Shown here: positions 1 to 10,844 of the stretch, in pieces | Numbering within the stretch: the first letter of the stretch is position 1 | How the letters are laid out: the number at the start of each line of letters is the position of its first letter | Assembly: GCF_910592395.1 (NCBI RefSeq) | Contig: NC_088309.1 | Coordinates: 2,420,501 to 2,484,500 of the forward strand | Origin: Lineus longissimus | Taxonomy: Eukaryota; Nemertea; Pilidiophora; Heteronemertea; Lineidae | DNA length: 64,000 bases | Direction of reading: 5' to 3' | The notes under the pieces: generated by a model | Seen by the model: only the letters and a program-made list of their open reading frames with translations | What the model was told of the DNA's origin: nothing | Databases searched by the model: none | Made by a program: the position numbers and the translations under genes

Positions 1-241
1 CTTGGGCATGGTTTGGTATTAACCTGGTCAGGAGGATAATGATGTTCACCAGTGTTGCGAGGCAGTTTCAGACATGGCGTTTTTCAATTATCCTGTTTGG
101 AGAAGTCACGGTCCTGCTGGAAGATGATTTTATATCAAAAAACCAACATATCTCAGTCCAAGTTGTCTCTAACGTTACAACCATCAATGATAATGCACAC
201 CAAACGTGCATAAGGCGAGCGAATTTTACACTCCGATCGCA
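1..241. repeat. Left copy of a 240-bp duplicated segment
   Basis: This stretch is nearly identical to 7188-7424, which lies inside the third intron of the first lectin gene. Both copies end at the same kind of sequence and then diverge. A shorter shared stretch, resembling ggttgcgaaac, follows each copy (near 298, 7518 and 10506). It is probably a remnant of another lectin-gene copy whose remainder lies left of the window, or a dispersed repeat. I see no convincing coding in it. Confidence 0.7.
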
Positions 242-614
242 GTGACCCATTTCATTTGTGGAGCAATGGACGATTTCTTGTTCACGACAGGGTGCAGGCG
301 GGTTGCGAAACTTGCCTGTTGTACATTATAGGTATTTCTGTTTACCACAGCTCTGGCTGTTACACCCTTGTTATGATTCAATAGACTTTTGTCAACGGAA
401 ATGGCGCGGAGACTGTTCCCCAATAAACAAAGACAAAAGAGAACCTTTAAACCTTCCATGCAATTGTTTTAAACTCGGGCTGCTTGAACATCTAATACAA
501 TGGTGGCCGGCGCGATTTGACTGCGTGCACGACGAATTTCGCACGCCGGAGAAAATCCCGACCTATTTTTGCTCGGCATCCCTTTGTTTTTCTTGGATAA
601 AATTCGTTCTTACA

Positions 615-1245
615 ATGTCAGGATGTCTGAGAGTTCGACCAAAGTGCATGTTCTTCTGTGTGACAGCCTACATCGTGACGTTCATCCTCATCATGTCTAT
701 CATCTTCCTCCATCGATGGACTCTCTCCGAGTGCTTACATATCAAGACTCTGAACTGCAGCTACCATCGAAAACTGAGAAACTGTGAAACGCTCATTTCT
801 CCAGTAAAGGTGGTCGAGTTAACGTTAAGGAAAACGTTCCGGAAAACTTATATATTTGCTTTCAAAGTATTTGGATCACATGCAATAACTGGGTCAGCAC
901 TGGACAATGACGAATCAAAAATGTCTCCAATAGGAGGAGCAAGTCACAACAGGACCGCTGTCTTGAAAGAAGGCAGCAAAATGCATAAAACTTTGGAGGT
1001 TCCTAAATTCAGCACTACTAAGGTAAATCGTCCTTGGAGAATAGAGAGGTTGCGAACCGCCCGTCCCACCATTGATGACAGCGCCCTCTGGTATCCCTTT
1101 AATCATCCACCAAACATGGCGGACCTCACGTGTCCCCAAAGTGTTCGCTAAGTGGATGAGGAGTTGGAGACCCCGAGATAGTATGTCCGTACGAATGGGA
1201 CGAAGACACATTTTGGTCAGACTTGTCGTAGTTTTTTTTAAATTC
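615..1245 (+). pseudogene. OCH1/Gly_transf_sug-like glycosyltransferase, frame-broken
   Basis: A plausible start at 615 gives a short basic N-terminus, then one membrane anchor (about residues 11-32, CMFFCVTAYIVTFILIMSII) and a stem, as in type II Golgi enzymes. About 150 codons later another frame encodes IPLIIHQTWRTSRVPKVFAK (about 1093-1152). This is the hallmark start of the DXD-containing sugar-transferase domain (Gly_transf_sug, OCH1/SUR1-like). A third frame then gives YEWDEDTFW near 1184-1212, which resembles the acidic WDED segment expected next, and soon reaches a stop. Two frame changes within 130 bp suggest a decayed gene. A 60-bp intron from AAG|GTAAAT at 1021 is a weaker alternative for the first break. 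The rest of the catalytic domain was not found downstream. Confidence 0.55.
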
Positions 1246-1650
1246 TTTGAGCTCCTATGCTTCTCAGAACATTCACAAAAAGGTGCACTTTTCGTGAAGA
1301 GAAAAAACGACTTATGGATTTGAGCCATGAGCTAACGTTAATACTCGGCTACGATGCTAAAATGACCTTGGATAGTTATTGGCGGCCATGATTCGAAGCG
1401 GAAATCTCCTAACCATATCATGGATACACAAGGAACAACAGCAAAAGGCCAGTGACAAGTAAATGTCATCTACTCCAACTACCCGTCCTCTACACATGTT
1501 TCCTTCTTGTGTGAATAATTGTTATCATCACATCATGATGCTATAAAATGTACGGTAAGCAGAAGGATTCCTTGCGCGGTTTCATTCGAACATAGATGAT
1601 TAAGATTTCCTCGAATTTCACAATGGAATTTGTCATTCCCTGTTAATCCG

Positions 1651-3608
1651 TTATCTGCTTCGGCTTTTGATCAAGCAGACGTTACAAATCACGCCACCTA
1701 AAACCAAAATGGCTGCCACGAAAAAACTCCACTCGAAGCACTTTGTGCCATAGCAAAATTTCTCACCCGGGTTAGTTGCGGCTGCGTCGTATAATACACC
1801 AAACAAACCCTGTAACAGAAGCGCCACGACACCACCCAGTGTAGCGCATGCGCCCCAAGTTCGGGGGAAATACTTTAGTCCAAAGTAGTCCACAAAGAGA
1901 GTTGGCGTTAGAGTGTTAATTGAACCGAAATTTAGCCCAACAACCACTGTAGTGATGAGAAGGACATAGTAATTGTCTGCCAGGAAAATACAAGTGGACA
2001 CCATCAGGAGTAACAGCAAGTGGTTGACAAGTAAGATACCCGTACGTGGGATAATGTGGACTAATAAATCTGATATCACCCCGCCGAAAAACTTTCCTAC
2101 AACAGCAAACACTGGGAGCAAGATGTTGAAGAGAGTACTGTATTCTTGAAATCGGAATGATTTCAGATAAACGCTGACGTTCTGTAAATACATTCCAACT
2201 ACTGGAATGATCAATAAAAACATCCAAAATAGCAACTGGAGGTCGACGTCCTTGATAAGGTCACACCAAGTAAGCTGATCTACCAAAAGTGTTTTCGATG
2301 TTGTTATATCCGCAACCGGTTCTTTGGCAATTAATTCTTCCGCTGGCGTTTCCTTGCCGTCGAGATCGACATAATCTTGTGAGATATCCTCCACCTTGTA
2401 GTAGCCAAGAAACCAGAAGCCCAAGCTGCTAGTCACAGCACCAAGTATTGCAAGAGTCAAGAAGAAATCTCCAATGTCTTGATTTTCTTCATCGTCGGTG
2501 TTAGAGTTCACGAAGCATTTTCCGTAGATGGCGACGAAGATACTCGTTCCTGCGCTAAACGTAGCGTCGAGAAGACCAACGATCGTGCCTCGGTACTTGG
2601 GCTGGAAGTTTGCCACATTTGGGACCAAGGCGATAACGTAACTATATACACCACTGAGATCTGGAAGAAATGTTAATGAATCTGAAGCTGAGCAATTAAA
2701 TTATGTACATGTACCTTTTTTTCTTTATTTCGAGCAAGAGGTCAGGGTAACCCTACTTATAGGTACAGGCCAAGGGTAACATTGAGGTGGTGTTATTCGA
2801 CTCATGTCAAAGGATATCTTGAGTGATTTGTATATGCCACTCTGGGTGCATGGCAATTCTGCTGCGGAACATCCCGGGCTTATATATTAGCCGAGTGATT
2901 AACTTTTTAAAAAGATGTCATGGAATAATAATCGATAATAAAGTAACCCATCCTCGAAAATCCAGAGTCGGTCGTATCCTCCTCCCCTCGCACACGTTAG
3001 TGCCGAGTGTTGGTATGAGGTTCAGGATGAAGTACCCCTCGCTTATACACTATAGGTCAGGGGAATTATCTCGCAATTTAGAGATGTAGCAATACTTACA
3101 TGCCAGGAAAAAATATATATCTTGAAGCCAGGAATGAAATTTATAGAATGCCACCATCTTCGTTGCACTCCATAACAACAAGTAGCCGGATAATGATAAC
3201 AGGATGGTGAATACTGCCGTGGGCCTGACGCCAAGCTTTTCAACGGAGATACCCGGAAGGAAGATCGATACGGCTCCGAAATTGGCAGTACCAGACATCA
3301 CCCCCACTGAAGACGAAGAAGGAAATGTATCAATACAATACCTACATTATTTGTATTTTGTTGAAACCTTTTACTTAGTGGATATAATAAGGGAAGGCGG
3401 TACAGGGTTCGGGTCGCATATCTGCATTCGTCTACCAGATACATCCTTCTAAAAAACAACGTTACTTGCCCTCCAATTGCGTGTAATTGTATTTCTTCCT
3501 GACAGCATTCGTGTAGACGCTGAACAGAAAGCCAGATCCGCCGTACGTCATGCAAATCACGCCCACAATCAGACTAATGATTCGGAAGGTCTTCGTTGAG
3601 ACTGCCAT
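1651..3608 (-). CDS. MFS transporter, nodulin-like/NFD4-like
   Basis: Three exons join in frame: 3608-3470, 3306-3100 and 2660-1651, giving 1,356 bp or 451 residues. The start is the ATG at 3608. Exon 1 encodes TM1 ending in FSVYTNAVRKKYNYTQLE. Exon 2 encodes the next two helices (TANFGAVSIFLPGISVEKLG). Exon 3 holds the long acidic central loop (DLDGKETPAEEL) and the C-terminal helices with SDLLVHIIPRTGIL, FGSINTLTPTLFVDYFGLKY and PRTWGACATLGGVVALLLQG. About twelve hydrophobic segments and these loop motifs fit the major facilitator superfamily, closest in style to the nodulin-like/NFD4 and monocarboxylate-type branches. The substrate cannot be told. Intron 1 needs a GC donor (GGAGG|GCAAGT at 3469-3468). 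Intron 2 is GT-AG (CAT|GTAAGT). The frame closes only with the GC donor. Confidence 0.8.
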
Positions 3609-4430
3609 TATGCGTCTTTATCTGTCACCGCGCGATGATCGTACACAGCGTCGAGAATGAGTTGGTCGCGACTGAAAAAGTGATGCATATATATGTATGT
3701 ATACTAGGCATTACACGTGATGTTCAGGCCTGTGAGAATATTCGCTTTATACAGCTTTATACAGCTGCTATTAGGAACACTACTGATCATCGGTCCATAT
3801 ATACATATACTCAGACCGCTTCATTGTATCAAGTTAAGGACAGGTGTTTCTGAAACGGCTGTCTATAAAGCAGTAGCCATGCGGTAAACCAGGCAAAAAA
3901 GGTTTCTACGTCACCGGACTTGGATCAGTGAAACTAGAGTATGCCCCTTCAAATCGAGGCGTCTACTACGGTAATGATGTGAAATGAGACTCGTAAGACT
4001 GATGGCCCTGGGCGTGTAATCGGAACTGATGGGGCGGCTTCATCATTTGTTAGCATGGATATATATATTACTCGCATGCGTCACAACAGAGCAGAATCTC
4101 GGGAAATCATCGTAGAGCTCATTGTATATGAAGTTCGTCGACAACCGACGCATCATCTCATCACAGTCCGTGCAATGTTTTAGAGTGTGTCTGTTTCTCA
4201 CGGATTGCCAGACCTGACTGACCAGGGGTTTTCACTTATGAGATGTGCACTCTTAGAAATAAAGGATTTTTAGCGAAAAACCTTTTTAATTTTGCAAATA
4301 TGCATGCCCCTGTATAGGCCTATGGGGACTATTGTGTTGGTCAAAGTCCTCTACCGGTGAAAGTTTTTCAAAAGCTCAAAAACCATTATTTCTGAGTGTC
4401 GGTAACATTAATACAACCATCGGGGTTCGT
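3609..4430. other. Intergenic stretch without recognised gene
   Basis: This is the 5' flank of the MFS gene on the minus strand and the upstream region of the GPCR on the plus strand. It has scattered TATA-rich runs (for example atatatatta near 4060). I see no conserved coding segment. The short open frames here have no recognisable motif. Confidence 0.5.
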
Positions 4431-4439
4431 CGTTGAGTG

Positions 4440-4742
4440 AGAGAATTCAGGGCCGTATTTAGCAGGCGTGCAACTGCCCCCCTGACCCCCCCCCCTGTTG
4501 ACATCTTCGAAAAACACGTTTTTCATGCAGATTTGGGCCCTTTTGGGACAAAATGTGGTGTTCTGCCCCCCCCCCCCCAAATTAATACCGCTCTGGCATT
4601 TGGAGTCAGCAGACAATAAGACGCTCATCATTCTTTCTCCATAATTCATCTTATCACTCAAAGGCACGTTTCACTGGGCAGGATTCGCAATCCGGAACAG
4701 AAAAACTCTACGCCCTACCACCGAGGACCACGCTCACCAATA
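4440..4742 (-). repeat. Poly-C-rich dispersed element with tRNA-like end
   Basis: CAGGGCCGTATTTAGC near 4448 resembles the terminal sequence of hAT-type non-autonomous elements. Two long C runs follow (near 4488 and 4566). On the minus strand, 4740-4680 reads like a tRNA-derived promoter, with TGGTCCTCGGTGG near an A box and a slightly expanded B box (ATTGCGAATCC). It could be a hAT-type MITE next to a SINE head. It ends just before the GPCR start, so it may supply part of the 5' region of that gene. Confidence 0.35.
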
Positions 4743-4754
4743 TATACGGATGAA

Positions 4755-6428
4755 ATGTCAAATATAACGAGCACCCTTGTTTCGGCGACCGGATCGATGA
4801 CATATTCGCCAACGGCAGTACTCGTGACGTATGTCACCGAACTGCTCTACAAATGGTGGACTGTTTTTGGCATTGTGTTTGGCATCCCCGGTAATATGAT
4901 GTCCTTGATGATAACGCTCAAGAATGACAACCGTCAGATTAGTACCTGTATCTATATGGCTGGACTAGCTTTTGTTGATACGGGAGTTTTAATTTTCTCA
5001 GAGGTTCTGTGGAAGTTGCTGGTTGGTCATGGTCTTGGTGAGGGGATGTATGGTAGTTTTGCTTTGCTAAGGTGAGCATTTTTTTATTTACCCTATTTAT
5101 GTAAAAACATGGAGCATTCTAAAGGGTGACAGAAATGGTGACTGCTGCATGGGTTCTTACAGGAGTTCCATATGGTAGCGCTGCTTAGTAATGATCGAGG
5201 AATGAAGTCCATTGCTTATAGCCGGTGCTGTCTTTGTGATTCCGGGTTAAAACACGACTTACGTCTTGCATACGGAATCCCCTTGACGCCAGCCAGTACA
5301 ACCATGCACGTTGATGATCAAGACTTTTAACGGCAGAAAAGTTACAAAAATATGATAATGCAACCGGACCTTTGCATCACTGCATATCAGCCTGATAAAT
5401 GAGGAAGAGCTTGAGGGGAATAGTACGTCAAAAACCATAACCTGATATACCTATACATTTGCAGTTTTCTGAATTTGCCAATTTTATTTGAAATGATTTC
5501 ATTGTTTTAAACTTTACAGGAACAAATCAGAACTTATTTCATCCAATAAATTACTTATTCGAAACAATTATTTTGTATTCAAACCACCATTTCTACTTAT
5601 CAAACCATCAGTTTATTTCCAAACCAGAAAAACATTCGCGCATCATACTTATCTTGCTTATTCACCTCTCAGTGTAAAAACCATATGATATTAACTACAG
5701 AATAAATTGAAGTTGAGGTTGTTATTTCTTCATTCAGTTCTTTGTGGTATGGCGCGGAAAGTCTTGCGGTGACCTCAGGCTTGTTCCTCGCCGAGATGAG
5801 CATCGACCGGGCCATCGCTGTCATGTACCCGATGAAAGCCTCCACCATCTGTACAGCCTCGAGGGCCGTGAAACTCACCATTTGTACCTGCGTGTTGGAG
5901 ATGCTACTTCATCTGCAGACGTTCTTTGTCCTTGACACACCAGTCCCACCAAACGGAGCGCTCATCCGCAACTTCCCCCAGGCGAGATGGTTTGAAACAT
6001 TCTATAACATCTATCTCCTAATCCTGGCGACGATCATCCCATTCTCCACCATTGCCATATGCAACCTGATCATCTTGATCAGCGTCAATCGAGCGGCAAA
6101 CCAACGGAAGAAAATGAAACTAGAGGCAGAAAAGAAAGGGAAGATCCGGGAGACTAATCTAACCGCCATGTTGTTGATGACGTCCCTTGCTTACCTCCTC
6201 TGCTCATGTCCGAAACGCATTTACGAGTCGACGGTCCGCCAACCCGATCCTAACGAACCCTACTGGAACGCTCTCTACTGGTTGGGCTACTGGATCTGCA
6301 CTGAGTTATGGACCGTAAACTTTGGCATTAACTTCTATATTTATTTTCTCGGGGGTGGCAACAAATTTCGTCGGGATGCTAAGCTAGTTCTGGCGAGGTG
6401 CTGTGGATGCGTGCGACATTCCAAGTAG
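4755..6428 (+). CDS. Class A (rhodopsin-like) G-protein-coupled receptor
   Basis: Exon 1 (4755-5071) ends CTAAG|GTGAGC. Exon 2 (5738-6428) follows an acceptor TTCATTCAG. Together they give 1,008 bp or 335 residues. The N-terminus has an N-glycosylation site (NIT). TM1 reads WWTVFGIVFGIPGNMMSLMI, with the GN signature. TM2 follows (STCIYMAGLAFVDTGVLIFS). TM3 ends in EMSIDRAIAVMYP, which aligns with the DRY region. TM5 (LLILATIIPFSTIAICNLII) precedes a basic third loop, TM6 has LLMTSLAYLLCSCPK, and TM7 reads VNFGINFYIYFLGGGNKFRR in place of NPxxY. It resembles the large invertebrate FMRFamide/peptide-receptor-like families. The ligand is unknown. Odd points: DRA instead of DRY, and no cysteine at the top of TM3 or in extracellular loop 2, so the usual disulfide is missing. 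Confidence 0.85.
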
Positions 6429-6714
6429 ATATGAAGAATTCGACACTGACGGCACCCTATTGTTACCAAATATGGTACTATATGTCGGTCCGATCAGGTC
6501 ACAATTTATACCCTATTTCAGCGATTTCAGCATCAGATTCAATGGCGGCCAATAAATTCAAGCAGTGACAGTAGGACCGCTTCATCACACACTATTACTG
6601 CGCCGGAGTGTGGTTGAAATGTTGACGTTTGAGCGATAGAGTATACGCAAACTGTGGCTTTTTCATACAGCAGAGTCTTGATGATCATATAGTCTGCTGC
6701 CGTTGCCTGTGCGA
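6429..6714. other. Convergent 3' flanks of the GPCR and lectin 1
   Basis: No gene seen. The part from about 6530 to 6714 is similar to 10,700-10,844, the matching 3' flank of lectin 2, so the tandem duplication includes this downstream region. Confidence 0.5.
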
Positions 6715-9368
6715 TTACCACATCTTCTTGTACCGCTTAGTGACTGACGGTGTCCCAGCGATGACGTCTTTACCGTACATACGACACTCCTCGTTCGCGT
6801 AGGAGAACTCGTAACAGTCCAGGCACCCCAAGCACCACAAGCTGCATTCTGATAGTGACATCGATGGTTTTGTTGCTACCAGCTTGAGCTCCTGTGACAC
6901 TGGTATTGCATCATATACGTAGGCCAGACTCCCTGAAAATGATATGAGGGACAAATTTCACCTTTTTAAAACGGAGTCTATAGGCAAAAGCCAGGGGGAG
7001 AGATTGAGTTTAACAAGGTCACCAATCGACGTCTGCCACTACATCGAGCCTATTATTCGCTTGGACGAGAAATCAGTTTTATAATGAATCAAACATGACC
7101 AAGTAATTGCAGGAGGTGCGTCTGAAGATACCAGTGTTACCCTCCTAGTTCCTGCCTGTGATCCCTCTTTAAGTATTAGAGGGACAACTTGGGCATGGTT
7201 TGGTATTAACCTGGTCAGGAGGATAATGATGTTCACCAGTGTTGCGAGGCAGTTTCAGACATGGCGTTTTTCAATTATCCTGTTTGGAGACGTCACGGTC
7301 CTGCTAGAAGATAATTTTGTATCAAAAAACCAACACATCTCAGTCCAAGTTGTCCCTTTAACGTTAATGATAATGTACACCAAACGTGTATAAGGCGAGC
7401 GAATTTTACACTCCGATCGCAGTGGCTCCTACATGCAAGTATAGAAGATGTATTACGAGTGTCGCACAGAACTTGGTGCACGACACACCTTCGTAGTTCG
7501 TACTTTGTCGATGGTCGGGTTGCGAAACCTGCCCAATACTACTGCAAACAATACAAGAACAGACACGTTCTTTCTTCTCTATCGTTGTTCCTTCTAACGA
7601 TTCTTTCCAAACGTTGTTATTTCTGTTGTTTCACTGCATACGACCTTCTAACGATTAGACTATAACGACGACATTCGCTCACGATTCGTTCTAACAATAA
7701 TGCGATGACCACATTCCAAAAAATGTTGTAAAGGTCCTGACGACCAAATGTTGAACTCAAAACCCGTTTCATACATGATATATACTCACTTCCGAATATT
7801 TCCACTTCACACAGACACAGGACTCCTTCAGCCCTGAGCCTCACACCAACAAACCGCCCTACTTCACCATGACATTGTAGGTCAAATATCTGGCCATCCG
7901 CAGCCACTCCTTGATGACTGTAACATACCTGGCCAGAGGAGAAACCACCTGGTGGCACCACCTCCGTTATGATCACGTCGAAGTCTCTAAGACGGTAGCC
8001 TTGAACAAGAAGATGCTGAAAGTCACCGGTCAGCCGCCAAGGATCCTCATCCTTGGCCGCGGGCGGATATGGCGAATATGCAGGCAATGTGGCAGAGATT
8101 GATCGACGGGTGATCGAAATAATGTTGAATATGTGCGATTACAGCATTTTGCTTTTATAAGAAAAAGTATGTCTCACCACGGGCGTTTCTGGTAACTCTA
8201 AGAATTGACAGAGAAAATTGGCAATTCGTTGTGCTCAGAATATGGGGTTATGTAAATGATTCATGCGTCATAAAGTAAACGAAGGAATCGGAACACGTCT
8301 CTTACCGAAGGTATCGGACCTGTTGATAATAGTGACGTTCCTCACAAAATGGCGCTCCTTGAGGTCGACAAACCACCAAGGTGGTGATGGGTGATTTTTA
8401 ATGGTGTGGGAGCAGGATCCAGCCTGGTATCTGCTTGGGTTGCGGTTCCCATCCACGGCTTTGCCAGCCTCGGCGCCAGGAAGAGTTGTCGATTGTGATA
8501 CGGGTTTTCCTCTTGCAACATTAGGACCTTAAATCCAGTGTACAAACGAAGTAAAAGACATGTTCTTTTTTCAAATGATATAAAATTGCAACTGCAGTAT
8601 ATAGAGTCTGCAATTCAATAAGCCTACTAAAGGACTCTCATGGCCCGCGGTAGTCCATTCATCTATCTGTTCATCTTTCTTTCCTTGAGAGGGACGAGGG
8701 CGATTCACTGCGTCCGGAGTGTAATTTCGACAAAACTTTGAAGAAATGCAGGAAGCCCATCAACCATGTTCACAACGGACACGAGAAAAAGTGTCATGTT
8801 CACATTGTACGTGCTGAGTGCAGCAGTCTTTGGCGGCGGGGCTATACCAATCGTTTATACTGCTGATCCAGGAAATGGAAATGCAGTTGTACGCAATGCT
8901 AGGTCAGTACTTATGGCGATGGATTTCGGAAGAGTGGCTACAGTGTGAACAAACTGTAGCATACCCAACAACTTGATGACCATCAGTTTAATCTGTCAAC
9001 ACGACGGCTTTGTCGAAATTTATGTCCGGTACGAATTACTCCAGTATCAAATTTTAAATATTTAACGAAGGACATGATAAAATAGGCCATTATTGAAACA
9101 GTTTTCGCCGGGTTTTTTTTTCACATGTATATTAAATTTCATCTATTTGAAGCGGTTCTGTTTAAAGATGATTTATGTATATATACACCTGTAATGCTCT
9201 TCATCACTACGATGCCAAACAAAATGACTAAACTCCTATTCGAGCAAAACAATCAGGTTTAACATCCTTACCTTTTTCATCAAGGCACTCGAGCAAGCCG
9301 GAAGATGTTAGAGAAAGGATAATGATGGTGATGATGATGATGATTACGGGTTTCATGGTTGCTCGCAT
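6715..9368 (-). CDS. Secreted F-type lectin (fucolectin) with PAN-like C-terminal domain, copy 1
   Basis: Four exons join in frame (9368-9272, 8527-8306, 7999-7790, 6932-6715), totalling 747 bp or 248 residues. All introns are phase 1 and GT-AG. Exon 1 encodes a signal peptide with a poly-isoleucine core (MKPVIIIIITIIILSLTSS). Exons 2 and 3 encode an F5/8-type-C fold of the F-type lectin kind: NVARGKPVSQS, AVDGN, PWWFVDL, then RSDTFGYR across the exon 2/3 junction. That junction sequence fits the RxDx4(R/K) fucose-binding motif. Next come FVGVRL and CEVEIFG. Exon 4 is a small cysteine-rich module (ECSLWCLGCLDCYEFSYA, then CRMYGKDV) like a PAN/apple domain, ending KKMW. The likely role is secreted glycan recognition, as in invertebrate innate immunity. 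It is paralogous to the gene at 10,845-13,487. Confidence 0.85.
7188..7424. repeat. Right copy of the 240-bp duplicated segment
   Basis: It matches window bases 1-241 with a few substitutions and small gaps, and lies in intron 3 of lectin copy 1. The open frames seen on either strand are shared by both copies only because the DNA is duplicated. Confidence 0.7.
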
Positions 9369-9533
9369 TATTAACGTAAGCGTAGGTAAGGCCCCACAGA
9401 CACACTCCGGTGAAGCCAACAAATAATTCACTAATGACGAGCGACAAACTAACTTGACGGCGATGGATTTGGGATGAGTGATTACAGTGTGAACAAACTG
9501 TAGCATACCCAACAACTTGACGACCATCGGTTT
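8914..9533. repeat. Direct repeats flanking lectin-1 exon 1
   Basis: A segment of about 78 bp at 8914-8992 (containing gtgtgaacaaactgtagcat) recurs at 9458-9533 with about seven differences, in the same orientation. The two copies bracket the first exon of lectin copy 1. They could be the footprint of a small local duplication. Confidence 0.6.
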
Positions 9534-10844
9534 AAAGACATAATACTCTATGCATCATTAATTTTTCAATTTTTCACCATTGGTTACCTAGGGTATTGAT
9601 ACATGCAGTTCTATGCAAGCTTGCAAAATCATTAAAAACTATTAACTGTTTTATAGCATCTGCATGGGGCAAAACCCGGATCTACAGCCGGAATTACATC
9701 GGCCATGCATGTAAGCACCAAATATCACGAAGCATTGAATTGATTTCTTGAATTATTCAATTCAACAACGACGCTTGCATATCCCGCGTTTCACCAAAAA
9801 GATGTGCTTAAGGTATAACACTAAACACAAAAAATCTGGAACTGCCTAGGATCGTCTCCAGAGATTCCCGAGATTTTAAGTATAACTCATGTAACTGGAG
9901 CTGTAGTGTATTTTAGTTGACCTGGAGTTCATTTCAGTACGACTGAAAATATAAGTTGAACGTATATTACTATTGTGACCGCATCGGAGCACCACAGGTG
10001 CTGACATTTGACAAACAAATAACCTTAATATAGGTGTTCTGTCCAAGTGCTTTATTTCCTGAAGAAATTAAAAAGAGATACAAGTAACTTGTTTTATGCG
10101 TATACATCAGACTCCTATGCAGTCTATTCGGCCATCCTGATCGTCCTTCCTATATATGGATGAAGCCGGTCCGCTGCGTCCGGAGTGGAATACATCTGCT
10201 GCAGTGCACAGCTCCAAGTCAGAGATTGTTCCAATCAGAAAAACAACCTAATATGACACTGGATAGGCAGGTTTCGCCATCCTTACGAACAGCAACGAAC
10301 GACGAAGAACGAAGAATGTAAATGTATTTCACCAACGACAGTTTTGGAAAAGTTCGCTGATCCCTCGTATATCATACTGAACTTCCAGCGGTATTGAGGG
10401 TTAGTGAGTTGTCGTATATGAAAGCCGACTTTTTAAGCGAATAAATATATTCGCGCAGGACTTGACGACGCCACACATGCAAACTTTCGTACTTCGTACT
10501 TCGTAAAGGTTGCGAAACGTGCCTGTTGACACTAATAATGGATATATCTATGCCTACAAGTAGTTCGGTGTTAACGCAACGCGACACTAACCTACGAGTA
10601 ATTTGAAAAAAATCGTAATCTAAATCAAAACGTGTTTAGGAATAAAGAACAAACACTTGATATTCAAAAATGCACAAAAAGTCCGATAGTTACGTGGATG
10701 CGCGATTTCAGCATCAGATTCCAAGCAGTGATAAGAGGACGCCTCATCACATTAATATTATTGCGCTGGAGTGTGGTCTTCATACAGCAGAGGCTTGATG
10801 ATTTGATCATACCGTCTGTGGAGAGATTGCCGTTGCCTGTGCGA

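Noticed and set aside
39-245. Small gene repeated at 7,226-7,430
   Set aside because: The frames are shared because the segment is duplicated; the second copy is broken by indels and lies in an intron.
258-1151. A full 297-codon gene starting at 258
   Set aside because: The first 120 codons look non-coding. The likely protein start is at 615, and the glycosyltransferase block lies in another frame.
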